In this document: positions 7,726 through 16,954 of the stretch, piece after piece
Layout: each line of letters opens with the position of its first letter
Position numbering within the stretch: position 1 is the stretch's first letter
NCBI GenBank assembly: GCA_031267385.1
Contig: JAIRZF010000221.1
Coordinates: 1-44,932, forward strand
Source: Dysgonamonadaceae bacterium
GTDB lineage: Bacteria > Bacteroidota > Bacteroidia > Bacteroidales > Azobacteroidaceae
DNA: 44,932 nt
Reading direction: 5' to 3'
Notes under the pieces: generated by a model
Database searches by the model: none
Told to the model about the DNA's origin: nothing
What the model saw: the letters and a program-made list of their open reading frames with translations, nothing else
Translations under genes and position numbers: made by a program

Positions 7726-8901
7726 ATGACAAATCTCAACAGGAGAAATTTTCTCCGAATTTCAGCTACGGCAGGAGCAGGCGCTCTTTTCCTCCATCCT
7801 GCGGAATCAATGGCCCTTGTAAAAAAAGGCAACGATACGAAGTTCCCAACCCGAAAATTGGGAAAAACTGATTTGGAACTCCCGATTTTAAGTATGGGAG
7901 TTATGCGGGCAGATAATCCATCTGTGTTGAGAGCTGCTTATAATGCCGGGATCATCCATTTTGATACGGCCAATGGGTATCAAAATGGGAAAAATGAGGA
8001 AATGGTCGGTAACGTCCTGAAAGGGAAACCGCGGGAATCATTTGTTGTAGCAACCAAGTGCAAAGCCAACTATCCGTATGGCGATAATTTCGAGAAAGAG
8101 TTTACCGAACGGTTTGAAACCTCCCTGAAACGTCTTCAAATGGATTATGTGGATATTTTTTATGCTCACGCCCTGGGAGAAGTCGGAGAAGTGGACGATC
8201 CGCGTTTGGTAGCATTGCTGTCGAAATTTAAAAAGGAAGGAAAAACCAGGTACCTGGGATTTTCTACTCATGCGAACAAACCGAAACAGATAGATGCTGC
8301 TATTGACGCCGGAATCTATGACGTTATTCTCCTGAGCTACAATTTCAAAATGAAACAGCTGAAAGAAACGGATGAAGCCATTGCTCGCGGTGTAAAAGCC
8401 GGAATCGGTTTTGTAGCGATGAAAACAATGACCGGAGGAGTAGCCGATGCCGAAGGGAAAAAGAAAATTGATGCGGGAGCTTGTCTGAAATGGGCGTGGC
8501 AAAATAAAAATATAACCACGATCATTCCGGGATTTTCCAGTTATGATGAATTGGAACAATGTATCGCAGCAGCGAACAGTCCTGATCTGAGCAATAAAGA
8601 AAAGGAATATTTGGCAGCCCTTTGCAATGAAGAGTTGTTGTATTGCGTAAATTGCGGGAAATGTGTTGCCGATTGTGTCGAACATTTGCCGATTCCGGAT
8701 ATGATGCGGGCTTATATGTACAATTATGGGTATAAACAGCCGGCTTTATCGAAAGATACACTGATGGAATTAGCGTTGTCCGATGACATGTGTACTTCTT
8801 GCAAATCCTGTGCTGTAAGTTGTACCGAAGGCTTTAATGTTCAGAAAAAGATCGCTTCTATCTCCGGATTGATTAACGTACCCAACGAATTTTTAGTTTA
8901 A
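7726..8901 (+). CDS. Tat-signal aldo/keto reductase with two 4Fe-4S motifs
   Basis: A 391-residue protein. The N-terminus has a twin-arginine signal (RRNFLRIS, then a hydrophobic AGAGALFL), so the folded, cofactor-loaded protein is probably exported to the periplasm. The middle is an aldo/keto reductase barrel with the full catalytic tetrad: D80 and Y85 in FDTANGY, K111, and H148. The C-terminus carries two CxxCxxCxxxC clusters (CVNCGKCVADC and CTSCKSCAVSC), a ferredoxin-like pair. Such fusions are common in Bacteroidota, but the substrates are not known. The iron-sulfur part suggests electron transfer from a membrane donor rather than soluble NADPH; that is inference. It is followed after one base by the DUF6599-like gene. 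Confidence 0.85.
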   Translation: MTNLNRRNFLRISATAGAGALFLHPAESMALVKKGNDTKFPTRKLGKTDLELPILSMGVMRADNPSVLRAAYNAGIIHFDTANGYQNGKNEEMVGNVLKGKPRESFVVATKCKANYPYGDNFEKEFTERFETSLKRLQMDYVDIFYAHALGEVGEVDDPRLVALLSKFKKEGKTRYLGFSTHANKPKQIDAAIDAGIYDVILLSYNFKMKQLKETDEAIARGVKAGIGFVAMKTMTGGVADAEGKKKIDAGACLKWAWQNKNITTIIPGFSSYDELEQCIAAANSPDLSNKEKEYLAALCNEELLYCVNCGKCVADCVEHLPIPDMMRAYMYNYGYKQPALSKDTLMELALSDDMCTSCKSCAVSCTEGFNVQKKIASISGLINVPNEFLV

Positions 8902-8902
8902 T

Positions 8903-9802
8903 ATGAAAAATAAACCGGTAAGCTTCGTTTTTTGCCTTTGTTTTGTGTCTCTTATTTCGGCACAGACCCCGCAGGAACTGAAATCATATCTTCCTCCGGT
9001 TCAGGGTTGGACTATTACGGATGATATAGAGGTCTTTAATCGTGAAAATTTATTCCAAAGGATCAATGGAGCGGCTCCCCTGTATCTGGAAAACAATTTT
9101 CAGGAAATGACGTCGATGGTTTATACGAAAGGAGAAGATTACATCACGATCCAGGCGTATCGTCATGCAACATCGATCGATGCGTTTGGAATGTATGCTT
9201 CCGAACGGTCTTCGGAGATGACTTTTTATGATAATATAGGAGGAGAAGCTCAGGGCGATAACACCGGCTTGTTTTGTTTTGCCGGCTGTGTTTATCTGAA
9301 GATACAGGCAAACAACGAATCTGAAGAGATAGCTGAAGCTTTACGTACAATTGCTAAAGGTTTGACCCTGAAAATAGATCCGGATGCGTCTTATCCCGGT
9401 TTGTTCCGGTATTTCCCTTTGGGAAGTGGTGAATATGGAGATTATAAGATACCACATTCCGAAGCTTATATTACTTCTAACTACATCGGGCATGAATTTC
9501 TGAAGGGGGTTTATACCTGTAATTACAGAGGGGGCGATATTGTGGCTCAACTGTTTGCCATTGATGCTCAGACAGGAGAAAATGCCAGGGAAATAGTGAC
9601 GAAATACTTTGAATTTACAAAGCAGCAAACGGAAGAGATACAGGAAGGAAAATCATTTATTGTCGAGGATAAATACAACGGCGATATCCCCTGTGTTTGG
9701 AACGGACGATATATTTTGGGAGTTTTCAATGAAAAGGGTATCGATTTGAATGAGTACGGCATCGGAACTTTATTGGAACAGCTGATAAAAAGCATGGAAT
9801 AA
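8903..9802 (+). CDS. Secreted DUF6599-like protein
   Basis: A 299-residue exported protein with a signal peptide ending near LISAQ. It resembles the family I know as DUF6599: a NGAAPLYLENNF segment, then a duplicated alpha/beta layout with YLKIQANNE in the first half and NGRYILGVF in the second. I know of no proven function. Its start is one base after the stop of the iron-sulfur aldo/keto reductase, and the next gene overlaps its stop (TAATG). The three are therefore probably made together, and this protein may act with the periplasmic reductase. Confidence 0.7.
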   Translation: MKNKPVSFVFCLCFVSLISAQTPQELKSYLPPVQGWTITDDIEVFNRENLFQRINGAAPLYLENNFQEMTSMVYTKGEDYITIQAYRHATSIDAFGMYASERSSEMTFYDNIGGEAQGDNTGLFCFAGCVYLKIQANNESEEIAEALRTIAKGLTLKIDPDASYPGLFRYFPLGSGEYGDYKIPHSEAYITSNYIGHEFLKGVYTCNYRGGDIVAQLFAIDAQTGENAREIVTKYFEFTKQQTEEIQEGKSFIVEDKYNGDIPCVWNGRYILGVFNEKGIDLNEYGIGTLLEQLIKSME

Positions 9803-10185
9803 TGAGGCGGTATGCTGCGCATTATGTTTTTTTAGGTAAAGGGATTTTTTTAAAACAGCATTATCTTGAGTTGGATGATAACAGTCGTATTATTGGCGTT
9901 CGTCCGCTTGAAAACGAAATTGCAGGAACAGTATTCCATAACGGGATACTGTTTCCTGTTTCTAAAGACTTGAAACTACAATCTTCCACAATTCTCGATT
10001 CCCTCAAAACTTTATCTCAACACTATCCGGGAGATCCGGTATTTCAATTGCTGCACCGTTCCGGGCTGGTATGTGAAGACCGGAACATTCCTGTTTCCAT
10101 TTTTCAGTTGGATGGCATAGATCTACATTCATTGGTATTTTCTCCTGATAAATATCCTGATTCCCGTATTCAACAACTGAGTTGA
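9802..10185 (+). CDS. Small protein resembling an amidohydrolase N-terminal domain
   Basis: A 127-residue protein whose ATG overlaps the previous stop (TAATG), which points to translational coupling. The first ~55 residues (HYVFLGKGIFLKQHYLELDD, then IIGVRPLENE) look like the small beta-sandwich domain that precedes the barrel in amidohydrolases such as cytosine deaminase. The metal-binding barrel with its HxH motif is absent. The C-terminal half is not recognised. It could be a stand-alone structural protein or the remnant of a larger hydrolase. No frameshifted barrel is seen downstream; the next gene is on the other strand. Confidence 0.6.
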   Translation: MRRYAAHYVFLGKGIFLKQHYLELDDNSRIIGVRPLENEIAGTVFHNGILFPVSKDLKLQSSTILDSLKTLSQHYPGDPVFQLLHRSGLVCEDRNIPVSIFQLDGIDLHSLVFSPDKYPDSRIQQLS

Positions 10186-10258
10186 ATCTCCGGCATGTTG
10201 GTTTTGCCTTTCTAACTTAAGATAGAATCGTTTTTCCAATTGGTTTTGCCTTAAAGGT

Positions 10259-13200
10259 TCATCGCTTTGTATCTGTCCGAAATGGCGTTGCAGGCAATCC
10301 TTCGGTATTGAAAAGGGTTGCTCCCGGATTGTTAGCCCATGCATATCTTACGGCTACGGGTTTGTCTATTTTATGGCTGTACACGATGATCTTGTCGCCC
10401 TCTATTTCCGCTTTCGCCCATTCCTGTTTTTTGTCTGCCCCGGCAATCGTGAATCCTTTGAGATAACCGTATTTATCATTGGAAGTTAAGGACGATCCGT
10501 GTGTATCCATTGTGACGATGGCTTTGTTTCCTGTAAATTCAACGGACTTGAATGTCGGCCCGGAGTAAACCGGGGCGCCGTGTTTATAGTCTTTATTCAA
10601 AGCGATCAGGGACAACCGGCGTCCGACCTCCTGTTTATTTGTCGGATGTATGTCGTTGGGATTGCCTATGTCGTATATCACCACTTGTCCTGTTTTCGGG
10701 ACACTCAGCGTCATTGTTTGTGCTTCGCGAAGTTCTGCCCAGGCGCTTTCTTTCGGGTTATTGTCTTCCGGATAAAGGTTTGCGAGTTGCACCCAATAGA
10801 ACGGGAAGTCGTATCCCCATTTGCTGCGCCAGTCATTTATCATGGCCGGGAAAAGGCTGCGGTAATTATCAGCGGCTCCTACATTATTTTCGCCCTGATA
10901 CCATATTACTCCTTTGATTGGGAACGAGGTAAGGGGATTTATCATTGTGTTGTAGAGGGAGGAATGAAGCATATTGGGTGATACATCCAGAACGTTATAT
11001 TGGGCGTTTGTTACTGAGGCTTTGTACATCCATTTTCCGGCCAGGGAGAACTTATCTTTTGAGCCTCCCTGCAGTTCCAGATACAAATCTTCGGAGGGAC
11101 TCCACATTCCGCCGCTGCCTCCGGTGTCTGTTATTTTTACGGTGATGTTGTTTTTCCCTTTTTTCAACACTCCCGGCGGAACATTATAGTAGCGAGGGGT
11201 ATCCCAGCCTTCTGATCTTCCGATTTCTACGCCATTGATCCATGTAATTTCATTGTCGTCAATGGCGCCTAATGATATTACGGCTGATTTTCCGTTAGCT
11301 ACTGCCGGTAATGTTATGTCGTATTTAAACCAGATATGGCCGTCGATCAAAGACAGGGGCGTGGTAGACCATTCGCACGGGACGTCGGCCAACTCCCATG
11401 CCGAGGACTTAAAATCGGGACTGAACCATCCGGCGTCCATAGCCGGATCGGTTTTCATAGCTTCCAGAAAGGCTTGCATGCTTCCTGTGTTTCGGTTTAT
11501 ATATGTATCCAGATTGGCAACGACTTCGGGGTTATAATTCTTTCTGACTGTTTCGGGCAGGGCGTTGAAAGCTTCTATGCTCATCCATGTTTCGATATCG
11601 GTTCCTCCCCATGAAGCATTGATGATGCCTATCGGAATATTCAATTTCCGGTACAATTCCCGTGCATAGAAATAGGCTACTCCTGAAAATTGGCCGGCAG
11701 CGCTTGGGGAGCAAACCTGCCATTCTGCTGTGAAATCATTCTGAGGGTTGGCTTTTATGCTTTTGGGCGCTCTTAATGAACGGATTTGGGGATAACCGGC
11801 ATTGGCTATTTCTTCTGCTGCGTTGTCGGATTGTCCGACAGTCCATTCCATATTCGATTGCCCGCTGCAGAGCCATATGTCGCCGTTAAGGATGTCATGT
11901 AATTCTACGACATTATTTTCCCCGGTCACGGTCATCGTGTAAGGGCCTCCACAGGGCGTCGGCGAAAGCACGGCTTCCCACTTCCCGTCATTGTTGCTGC
12001 GTGTTTTCAGCGTCTGCCTGTTAAACCGGACTTCGATTTGTTCGTTTTTACCGGCTTCGCCTCTTATTTTCACGGGAACATCCCGTTGCAGGATCATGTG
12101 ATCGCTGAAAAAGCCGGATAATTTCACTTCTGCCCCGGCAGGTTTAAACAGGACGGCATCGGCGACGATGATCCCGTCGGCTCCTTTATTTGATATTTCC
12201 ACGTAACACTCCTTTTCGCCGGTCAGACGGAACCTGCCTATGTTCACCCATTCACCGGAAGTCTGTCCGACCACAACAATATCGGCTGCGTTGATCGTCA
12301 TATCCAGTTTTTGCTGTCCGTCGAAGACCGTCACTTCGGTATGCGAAGATGCTTTGTCCACTTTGGGAAAATAGACGTACAGGTCATAATCGTTGTCTTT
12401 CGTTATTCCGGGACTGTATTTCACCGCTTTAAGTACGGCTCCTTTTGAGTCGTCCGACAAGAAATCAGGTCCGTAAGCTTTCCATTCTTCTCTTTTCCAT
12501 TCGCCGGTGATTGTTACCCGGTCTTTATCGCTGTTGTCGACGAGTATTTCGGGTTGACTTCCGTCTGCAAGCGGATTATTTCTGAATTCGTTCCTAATTT
12601 CGGAGGAAGCCACACGCTGTACCACGCCGTCACATTTATCAATGGCTAATACTGCCGCAATGGCTGCCGACTGTCCCAACACCATGAATACCGGTTCCAT
12701 ACGGATGGATCCATAGGCGATGTGGGATGCCGAAATACAAACGGGAACGAGGAGGTTGGTGACTTCCGACTGCTTCGGGGTTATCGACCTGTATGCTATC
12801 GGATAGGGTCCGAATCCGCCTATTTCAACATTTCCCTCGTTTTTGATCATCGCCAAATCCGCCACATTCACGACATGGCGGTCGCAGTTATGGGAATCCA
12901 TTGTATATGCCGCCCAGCCTATCGGATCGGTCACTGTTTCACGACCCTGGCAGTGGTTCTGTGTCATAACGGTTTCTCCTATCAGACGGCGGGCTTCGCG
13001 CACATACAGTTGTGGCGACCAGTGATTGTTGTCCGGATATTCGTCTTTCGGATAACCCCATTGGCGCATCTGGCGGCGTATATTTTCGGGAACTCCGGGA
13101 TCGTTTCCTATAAAATAAAATAAACCTTTGGTATAGTCTTCGTGCAATTTAATGATGCGCTCGCGTTCGTCGTAGCCGGCATCGGGATACGCCTGGTTTT

Positions 13201-14152
13201 CGCCGATCATGTCCATGGAAAAACCTCCCATGTTGTTGATGTCGGTTTTATTGTTAGGCATCATTGTCCAGATAAAGGCATCGGTATGCTGTTTCCAGGG
13301 ATATTTTTCTTTGATGCGTTTTAATAATTCGTAGCGCGAGGGATCGTAATTATCGGGTCTGGTTATCGGAATCATGTTGTCGGGGTCGTTTGTCAAACAG
13401 GTGCGAAAACAGTAAGCCTGTACCTTTTTATCTCCTGTCCCGTTTGGAAGAACCGGTTCGGGATTAATGCCGTATATTACTCCGCTTGTGGGGTCACCGG
13501 GGATGATATACGGGTCTATCCCGTCGGGTACCTGATGTCGATCCATAAGTTGCACTCCATTGTAAGTTTCTCCGTACAGGCTGTTTGCTTCTCTTCCCAC
13601 AAAATAGGAGGCTCCTGCCCTGGCCATCAAATCGCCTTCGTAGGAACAATCAATAAATACTTTTGCCTGCAATCTCCTGTTTGTTTCCGCCGATGGAGCT
13701 TTTGAGTTTTCAATCTCAATTTCCGTTATCCGGGTTCCTTCTTTTTTTATGGTTGTCACGCGGTTTTCGTACCATACTTCGATATTGGCTTCTTTGATGT
13801 AATCGTTGAATTGAGCTTCGGCGACACCCGGTTCAAAAATCCATTGTTCCAATTTACCGTAATGCATGCCTAAACGGCGATAGAAGTCAAGAGCCAGGCC
13901 TTGCACCACATATTTATTCCCGATGTCGGTAAAGCCAAGTCCTCCGGAACTCATTCCTCCGAGATTTCGCCCGGGTTCTATCAGGATTACCTTTTTGCCT
14001 GATTTGGCGGCGGTATAGGCAGCGATGACTCCTGCCGATGTTCCTCCGTAAATGCAAATATCGACACTGACTGCACTGTTGCGCGAATTACACGAAACGG
14101 CGGTGGTGATAACTGCCAGTAAATAAACAATCTTTTGCCTTAAATTTTTCAT
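10259..14152 (-). CDS. Fusion lipoprotein: FAD-dependent oxidoreductase + golvesin-like domain + SGNH acetylesterase
   Basis: A 1297-residue three-part protein. I chose ATG 14152 because it gives a clean lipoprotein signal (VITTAVSC, Cys21); an in-frame ATG lies 24 bases upstream. Residues 30-530 are a FAD_oxidored (xanthan-lyase-annotated) flavoprotein with GGTSAG at 36-41 and GRNLGGMSSGG. Residues 536-665 resemble the golvesin/xanthan-lyase C-terminal beta domain (VDNSDKDRVTITGEW). From about 676 to the end is a sialate-O-acetylesterase-type SGNH esterase: GQSNMEW with Ser766, NASWGGT, and DIHPTNK with Asp1167 and His1169, plus an inserted jelly-roll of about 120 residues. The frame is unbroken across the junctions. 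Last gene of the PUL operon. It probably removes acetyl groups from a glycan at the cell surface or periplasm; the oxidoreductase substrate is unknown. Confidence 0.85.
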   Translation of the reverse strand: MKNLRQKIVYLLAVITTAVSCNSRNSAVSVDICIYGGTSAGVIAAYTAAKSGKKVILIEPGRNLGGMSSGGLGFTDIGNKYVVQGLALDFYRRLGMHYGKLEQWIFEPGVAEAQFNDYIKEANIEVWYENRVTTIKKEGTRITEIEIENSKAPSAETNRRLQAKVFIDCSYEGDLMARAGASYFVGREANSLYGETYNGVQLMDRHQVPDGIDPYIIPGDPTSGVIYGINPEPVLPNGTGDKKVQAYCFRTCLTNDPDNMIPITRPDNYDPSRYELLKRIKEKYPWKQHTDAFIWTMMPNNKTDINNMGGFSMDMIGENQAYPDAGYDERERIIKLHEDYTKGLFYFIGNDPGVPENIRRQMRQWGYPKDEYPDNNHWSPQLYVREARRLIGETVMTQNHCQGRETVTDPIGWAAYTMDSHNCDRHVVNVADLAMIKNEGNVEIGGFGPYPIAYRSITPKQSEVTNLLVPVCISASHIAYGSIRMEPVFMVLGQSAAIAAVLAIDKCDGVVQRVASSEIRNEFRNNPLADGSQPEILVDNSDKDRVTITGEWKREEWKAYGPDFLSDDSKGAVLKAVKYSPGITKDNDYDLYVYFPKVDKASSHTEVTVFDGQQKLDMTINAADIVVVGQTSGEWVNIGRFRLTGEKECYVEISNKGADGIIVADAVLFKPAGAEVKLSGFFSDHMILQRDVPVKIRGEAGKNEQIEVRFNRQTLKTRSNNDGKWEAVLSPTPCGGPYTMTVTGENNVVELHDILNGDIWLCSGQSNMEWTVGQSDNAAEEIANAGYPQIRSLRAPKSIKANPQNDFTAEWQVCSPSAAGQFSGVAYFYARELYRKLNIPIGIINASWGGTDIETWMSIEAFNALPETVRKNYNPEVVANLDTYINRNTGSMQAFLEAMKTDPAMDAGWFSPDFKSSAWELADVPCEWSTTPLSLIDGHIWFKYDITLPAVANGKSAVISLGAIDDNEITWINGVEIGRSEGWDTPRYYNVPPGVLKKGKNNITVKITDTGGSGGMWSPSEDLYLELQGGSKDKFSLAGKWMYKASVTNAQYNVLDVSPNMLHSSLYNTMINPLTSFPIKGVIWYQGENNVGAADNYRSLFPAMINDWRSKWGYDFPFYWVQLANLYPEDNNPKESAWAELREAQTMTLSVPKTGQVVIYDIGNPNDIHPTNKQEVGRRLSLIALNKDYKHGAPVYSGPTFKSVEFTGNKAIVTMDTHGSSLTSNDKYGYLKGFTIAGADKKQEWAKAEIEGDKIIVYSHKIDKPVAVRYAWANNPGATLFNTEGLPATPFRTDTKR

Positions 14153-14179
14153 TATTTTCAGACTAATTAAATTCAACTG

Positions 14180-15184
14180 TCATTCGAACCGGAAATAGGT
14201 CGTATTCCACCACAGACCTACGTCTTTATATCCTTGTACACGGAAACCTACGGAGCATTTTCCTCCTACAACTTCTACGTCCATTGAGTAATCGGCCATG
14301 CCGCCCAACAGGATGCTTTTTCGCGATTCAACGCCATCTTTGTCAATGAAAATCAAATCGAAATCGTTGGCTGCACCTGTGGCTTTACACGAAAGGGTAT
14401 ATGTTCCGTCCGGGATCCCGGTAACTTCTTGCGTCAGACGCGCCTCGAAGTCCGACAGCCTGACTGCCCATGTACGTGACACGGTTTTGGCGCTTACTCC
14501 GTTTATCGTATAATTGGTTATCTCGAAAGTATTGGGTGTTCCGCTCGCCGTCCAGTGGTTGAATGTGTCGGAGAAATCACCGTTCAACAAGAGGTTTCCT
14601 CCTGATTGAGTGATTTTTATCACGATGTCGGCTATACCGTCTGCTTTTACGACCAGGGAGGTAATGCGTTTGACGGCGCCGTTCTCTCCGGTGGTTATTT
14701 TGAATCCATCTTTTGTTATATCTGTTACTTCACACCATTCATCGGCAGGAATTACGGTATAGTCGAGATTTGTATTGAGTGCGACGGTAAGCGTACCGCC
14801 TGTTTTCTCGAATATTTTATTCTTCTGGCCTTCTTCCATGTTGAGGAACGGCACTCCTGCTCCCTGGGTAAGCACAACTGTTACAGGATCAAATTCAGGG
14901 GATTGAATTGAGATATTCGATGTCCTGGGTTTAACGAGTTCATTTAGTCCTATATTGATATAAAAGCCTATGGCGTTTTTATCGGAAATGGTACACCAGG
15001 GTTCGGAAGAGGCTACACTGTAAGCGACGGTCGTACTTACCGGGATGAATATCGCACCGCCATCTTTGTCGATGGAAACAGTTGTATCTCCTTTGACAAT
15101 GAATTGGTCTTTATCATCGTCTTCACATGCGATCGAGGTATTAAGCACTAAAATCAATGTTATTATTTTGAATATCGTTTTCAT
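14180..15184 (-). CDS. BACON-domain lipoprotein with a C-terminal carbohydrate-binding-like domain
   Basis: A 334-residue lipoprotein (lipobox LNTSIAC, Cys20). Two BACON-type beta domains follow, each with the typical strand-turn pattern and a W-C pair (EPWCTI near residue 64, DEWCEV near 151). The last ~135 residues (NLLLNGDFSDTFNHWTASG to the end) look like a CBM4/9-type jelly-roll. By family knowledge BACON domains are glycan- or mucin-associated spacers in PUL surface proteins. It is likely a surface glycan-binding protein in the position often held by SusE/F-type proteins. It lies 27 bases upstream of the fusion gene. Confidence 0.8.
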   Translation of the reverse strand: MKTIFKIITLILVLNTSIACEDDDKDQFIVKGDTTVSIDKDGGAIFIPVSTTVAYSVASSEPWCTISDKNAIGFYINIGLNELVKPRTSNISIQSPEFDPVTVVLTQGAGVPFLNMEEGQKNKIFEKTGGTLTVALNTNLDYTVIPADEWCEVTDITKDGFKITTGENGAVKRITSLVVKADGIADIVIKITQSGGNLLLNGDFSDTFNHWTASGTPNTFEITNYTINGVSAKTVSRTWAVRLSDFEARLTQEVTGIPDGTYTLSCKATGAANDFDLIFIDKDGVESRKSILLGGMADYSMDVEVVGGKCSVGFRVQGYKDVGLWWNTTYFRFE

Positions 15185-15247
15185 ATGTACATAATTTGTT
15201 TTTTAATGGTCATTGTTGTTTGATTTATAATTTCAGACATATTTGTG

Positions 15248-16945
15248 TCATTGGGCAAAAGGGCCGACATAATTGATTCTTTTAGCCGGACGACCTGATA
15301 TATCTGTATCCAACATTCCGTCAAACATCACTCCGCTATTGAATACTTTGGGTTCGGACGGAGTGTACAGCAATGCTTTGGCATATCCATCCATGTCTGA
15401 CGGAACGGTAATTTGAGGGTCAAAGCTGAGGATATTCCCGTGAGCTACCGAGAAGTTACCGACTTTGTTATAGAGATTGTTGTCGAATATACAATTGTCT
15501 ATATGGGACTGATCGAATTTAGCTGTTGTGGGAACATCCGACATGAAAATGTTATTGCGGAACGTAAAATCCCTTGAATGTCCTGCATTTGCCCAGTCAT
15601 CGCTGAAAAGCGCCATCGGATAGGAATTGTTGACGATCACCAGGTTGTTGTATACTTCTGTCCGTCCCACGCCACTTGATACGGTCATCATATTGCCTTT
15701 CCAGGTGCATGTGTTATACAGGAATATATTGTTACGAACAATCGTACCTTGGTGGTCGGCATCTTTTGTGTTGCATATCAACAAGCCGCCGCCTGCATTG
15801 TGGTGTAGATAATTGTACTGTATGATTGTGTTTTTACAGGCTACGTCTACGTCCAATCCTTCACCGTCGGCGCTGCCATTGGCCAGTTGTGTATAGGCTG
15901 CTTCATTGAACTGCACCGTGACATCGGTAGAGCAGTATGGCCAAAGTCCGGCGCTGGCATGTGAGGCGCGACCCAGGAAATTGGCAAAGTAGCATTTGTT
16001 ATGGTCTATCCACGAACGGGTGGATCCCATGAGTATGACTCCATCGCCACCCACATAGCTGATATCATTTCCCTGAATAACGACATTACGGCAAGGATAC
16101 CATTTATTATCGTCATTGTCGTACTCATTGTAGCCGCTTCCGGGTTTATCGCGCTGTCCCCATTTGGTGGTTATCAGTATGCCTGTACGCGCTACCTGAT
16201 GAATTTCATTGTTGGTGATATAGAGGTTCTCGTACCAGCTTGGCCCCATTTCTTTTGTTGTGAAGGCTTCGACAATGATTCCTCCGTATTCTTTGTTGAA
16301 CCGGCTATCGGAACAAATAGCTCTCACATCAAGATTTGCCGGATTGACTCCAATAAAGCCGGTATTTCCCGCCCAATTTACGTCTTCGATACGGCATCCC
16401 GATATTTCGATATTTCCCTTCGCTCCTGGTGTCATAGCCTGTATGCGTATACCTCTGGTTCCGGATTTGTTGGTAATACGTATATTGCGGACACGCACAT
16501 TTTCGTCCTGAATGAGTACCGCCTGATCTCCTGTCCCGTTTATAGTCGGGCGTTCCGTACCATCGTATATATCGAGGATGAACGGTTTATCGGGAGTTCC
16601 TTTGAGTTCTTTCAACATCAGCGCGCCGTTGAATACGGCCCCACTTTTGAGCAGCGCCTTCATTTTAGGGGTTTTTTCCATGTAAGATATTTTCCCTAAC
16701 GTTTTGAAGGGTGTATTCCGGCTCAATCCGTCGTTATTGTCGTCACCGGTTGCACTGTCCACATAATAGACGGTATAGTCGCCATCATCGATCGTTGATA
16801 TGGCTGGCGCTACGGATACTTGAGAGTAAGCAATTTCGATCACTCCGGAACCGCCTCCGGTTTCATTGGAAACCGGGTCATCATTTTTACAACTCGACAG
16901 AAAAGGGAATGTAAAAAACAGGATCAAACAAAGTATGTTTTTCAT
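15248..16945 (-). CDS. Right-handed parallel beta-helix lipoprotein (putative polysaccharide lyase or hydrolase)
   Basis: A 565-residue lipoprotein (lipobox FPFLSSC, Cys19) with a short Gly/Ser linker. A DUF1565-like entry follows (YYVDSATGDDNNDGLS, then PFKTLGKI), and then many turns of a right-handed parallel beta-helix with the repeated pattern NxxIxxN/NNxI (IRNIRITNKSG, ISGCRIEDVN, YITNNEIHQV, IQGNDISYVGGDGV, VQFNEAAYT, IQYNYLHHNAGGG, VRNNIFLYN). This fold is shared by pectate lyases, polygalacturonases and related enzymes acting on acidic glycans. No catalytic set can be assigned with confidence. It starts 9 bases after the susD stop, which supports a role in glycan breakdown by this PUL. 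Confidence 0.75.
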   Translation of the reverse strand: MKNILCLILFFTFPFLSSCKNDDPVSNETGGGSGVIEIAYSQVSVAPAISTIDDGDYTVYYVDSATGDDNNDGLSRNTPFKTLGKISYMEKTPKMKALLKSGAVFNGALMLKELKGTPDKPFILDIYDGTERPTINGTGDQAVLIQDENVRVRNIRITNKSGTRGIRIQAMTPGAKGNIEISGCRIEDVNWAGNTGFIGVNPANLDVRAICSDSRFNKEYGGIIVEAFTTKEMGPSWYENLYITNNEIHQVARTGILITTKWGQRDKPGSGYNEYDNDDNKWYPCRNVVIQGNDISYVGGDGVILMGSTRSWIDHNKCYFANFLGRASHASAGLWPYCSTDVTVQFNEAAYTQLANGSADGEGLDVDVACKNTIIQYNYLHHNAGGGLLICNTKDADHQGTIVRNNIFLYNTCTWKGNMMTVSSGVGRTEVYNNLVIVNNSYPMALFSDDWANAGHSRDFTFRNNIFMSDVPTTAKFDQSHIDNCIFDNNLYNKVGNFSVAHGNILSFDPQITVPSDMDGYAKALLYTPSEPKVFNSGVMFDGMLDTDISGRPAKRINYVGPFAQ

Positions 16946-16954
16946 TGATATGGA

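Noticed and set aside
8038-8685. 215-codon minus-strand frame opposite the aldo/keto reductase
   Set aside because: Shadow frame with Phe/Ile-rich composition; the sense gene has a full catalytic tetrad and Fe-S motifs.
10259-14152. Two genes mis-joined in the FAD/esterase fusion
   Set aside because: The frame is continuous through a plausible linker domain, with no internal start, signal peptide or promoter at the junction. A sequencing error cannot be excluded.
16001-16699. 232-codon plus-strand frame opposite the beta-helix gene
   Set aside because: The sense frame shows regular beta-helix repeats and a lipobox; the opposite frame has no recognisable domain.
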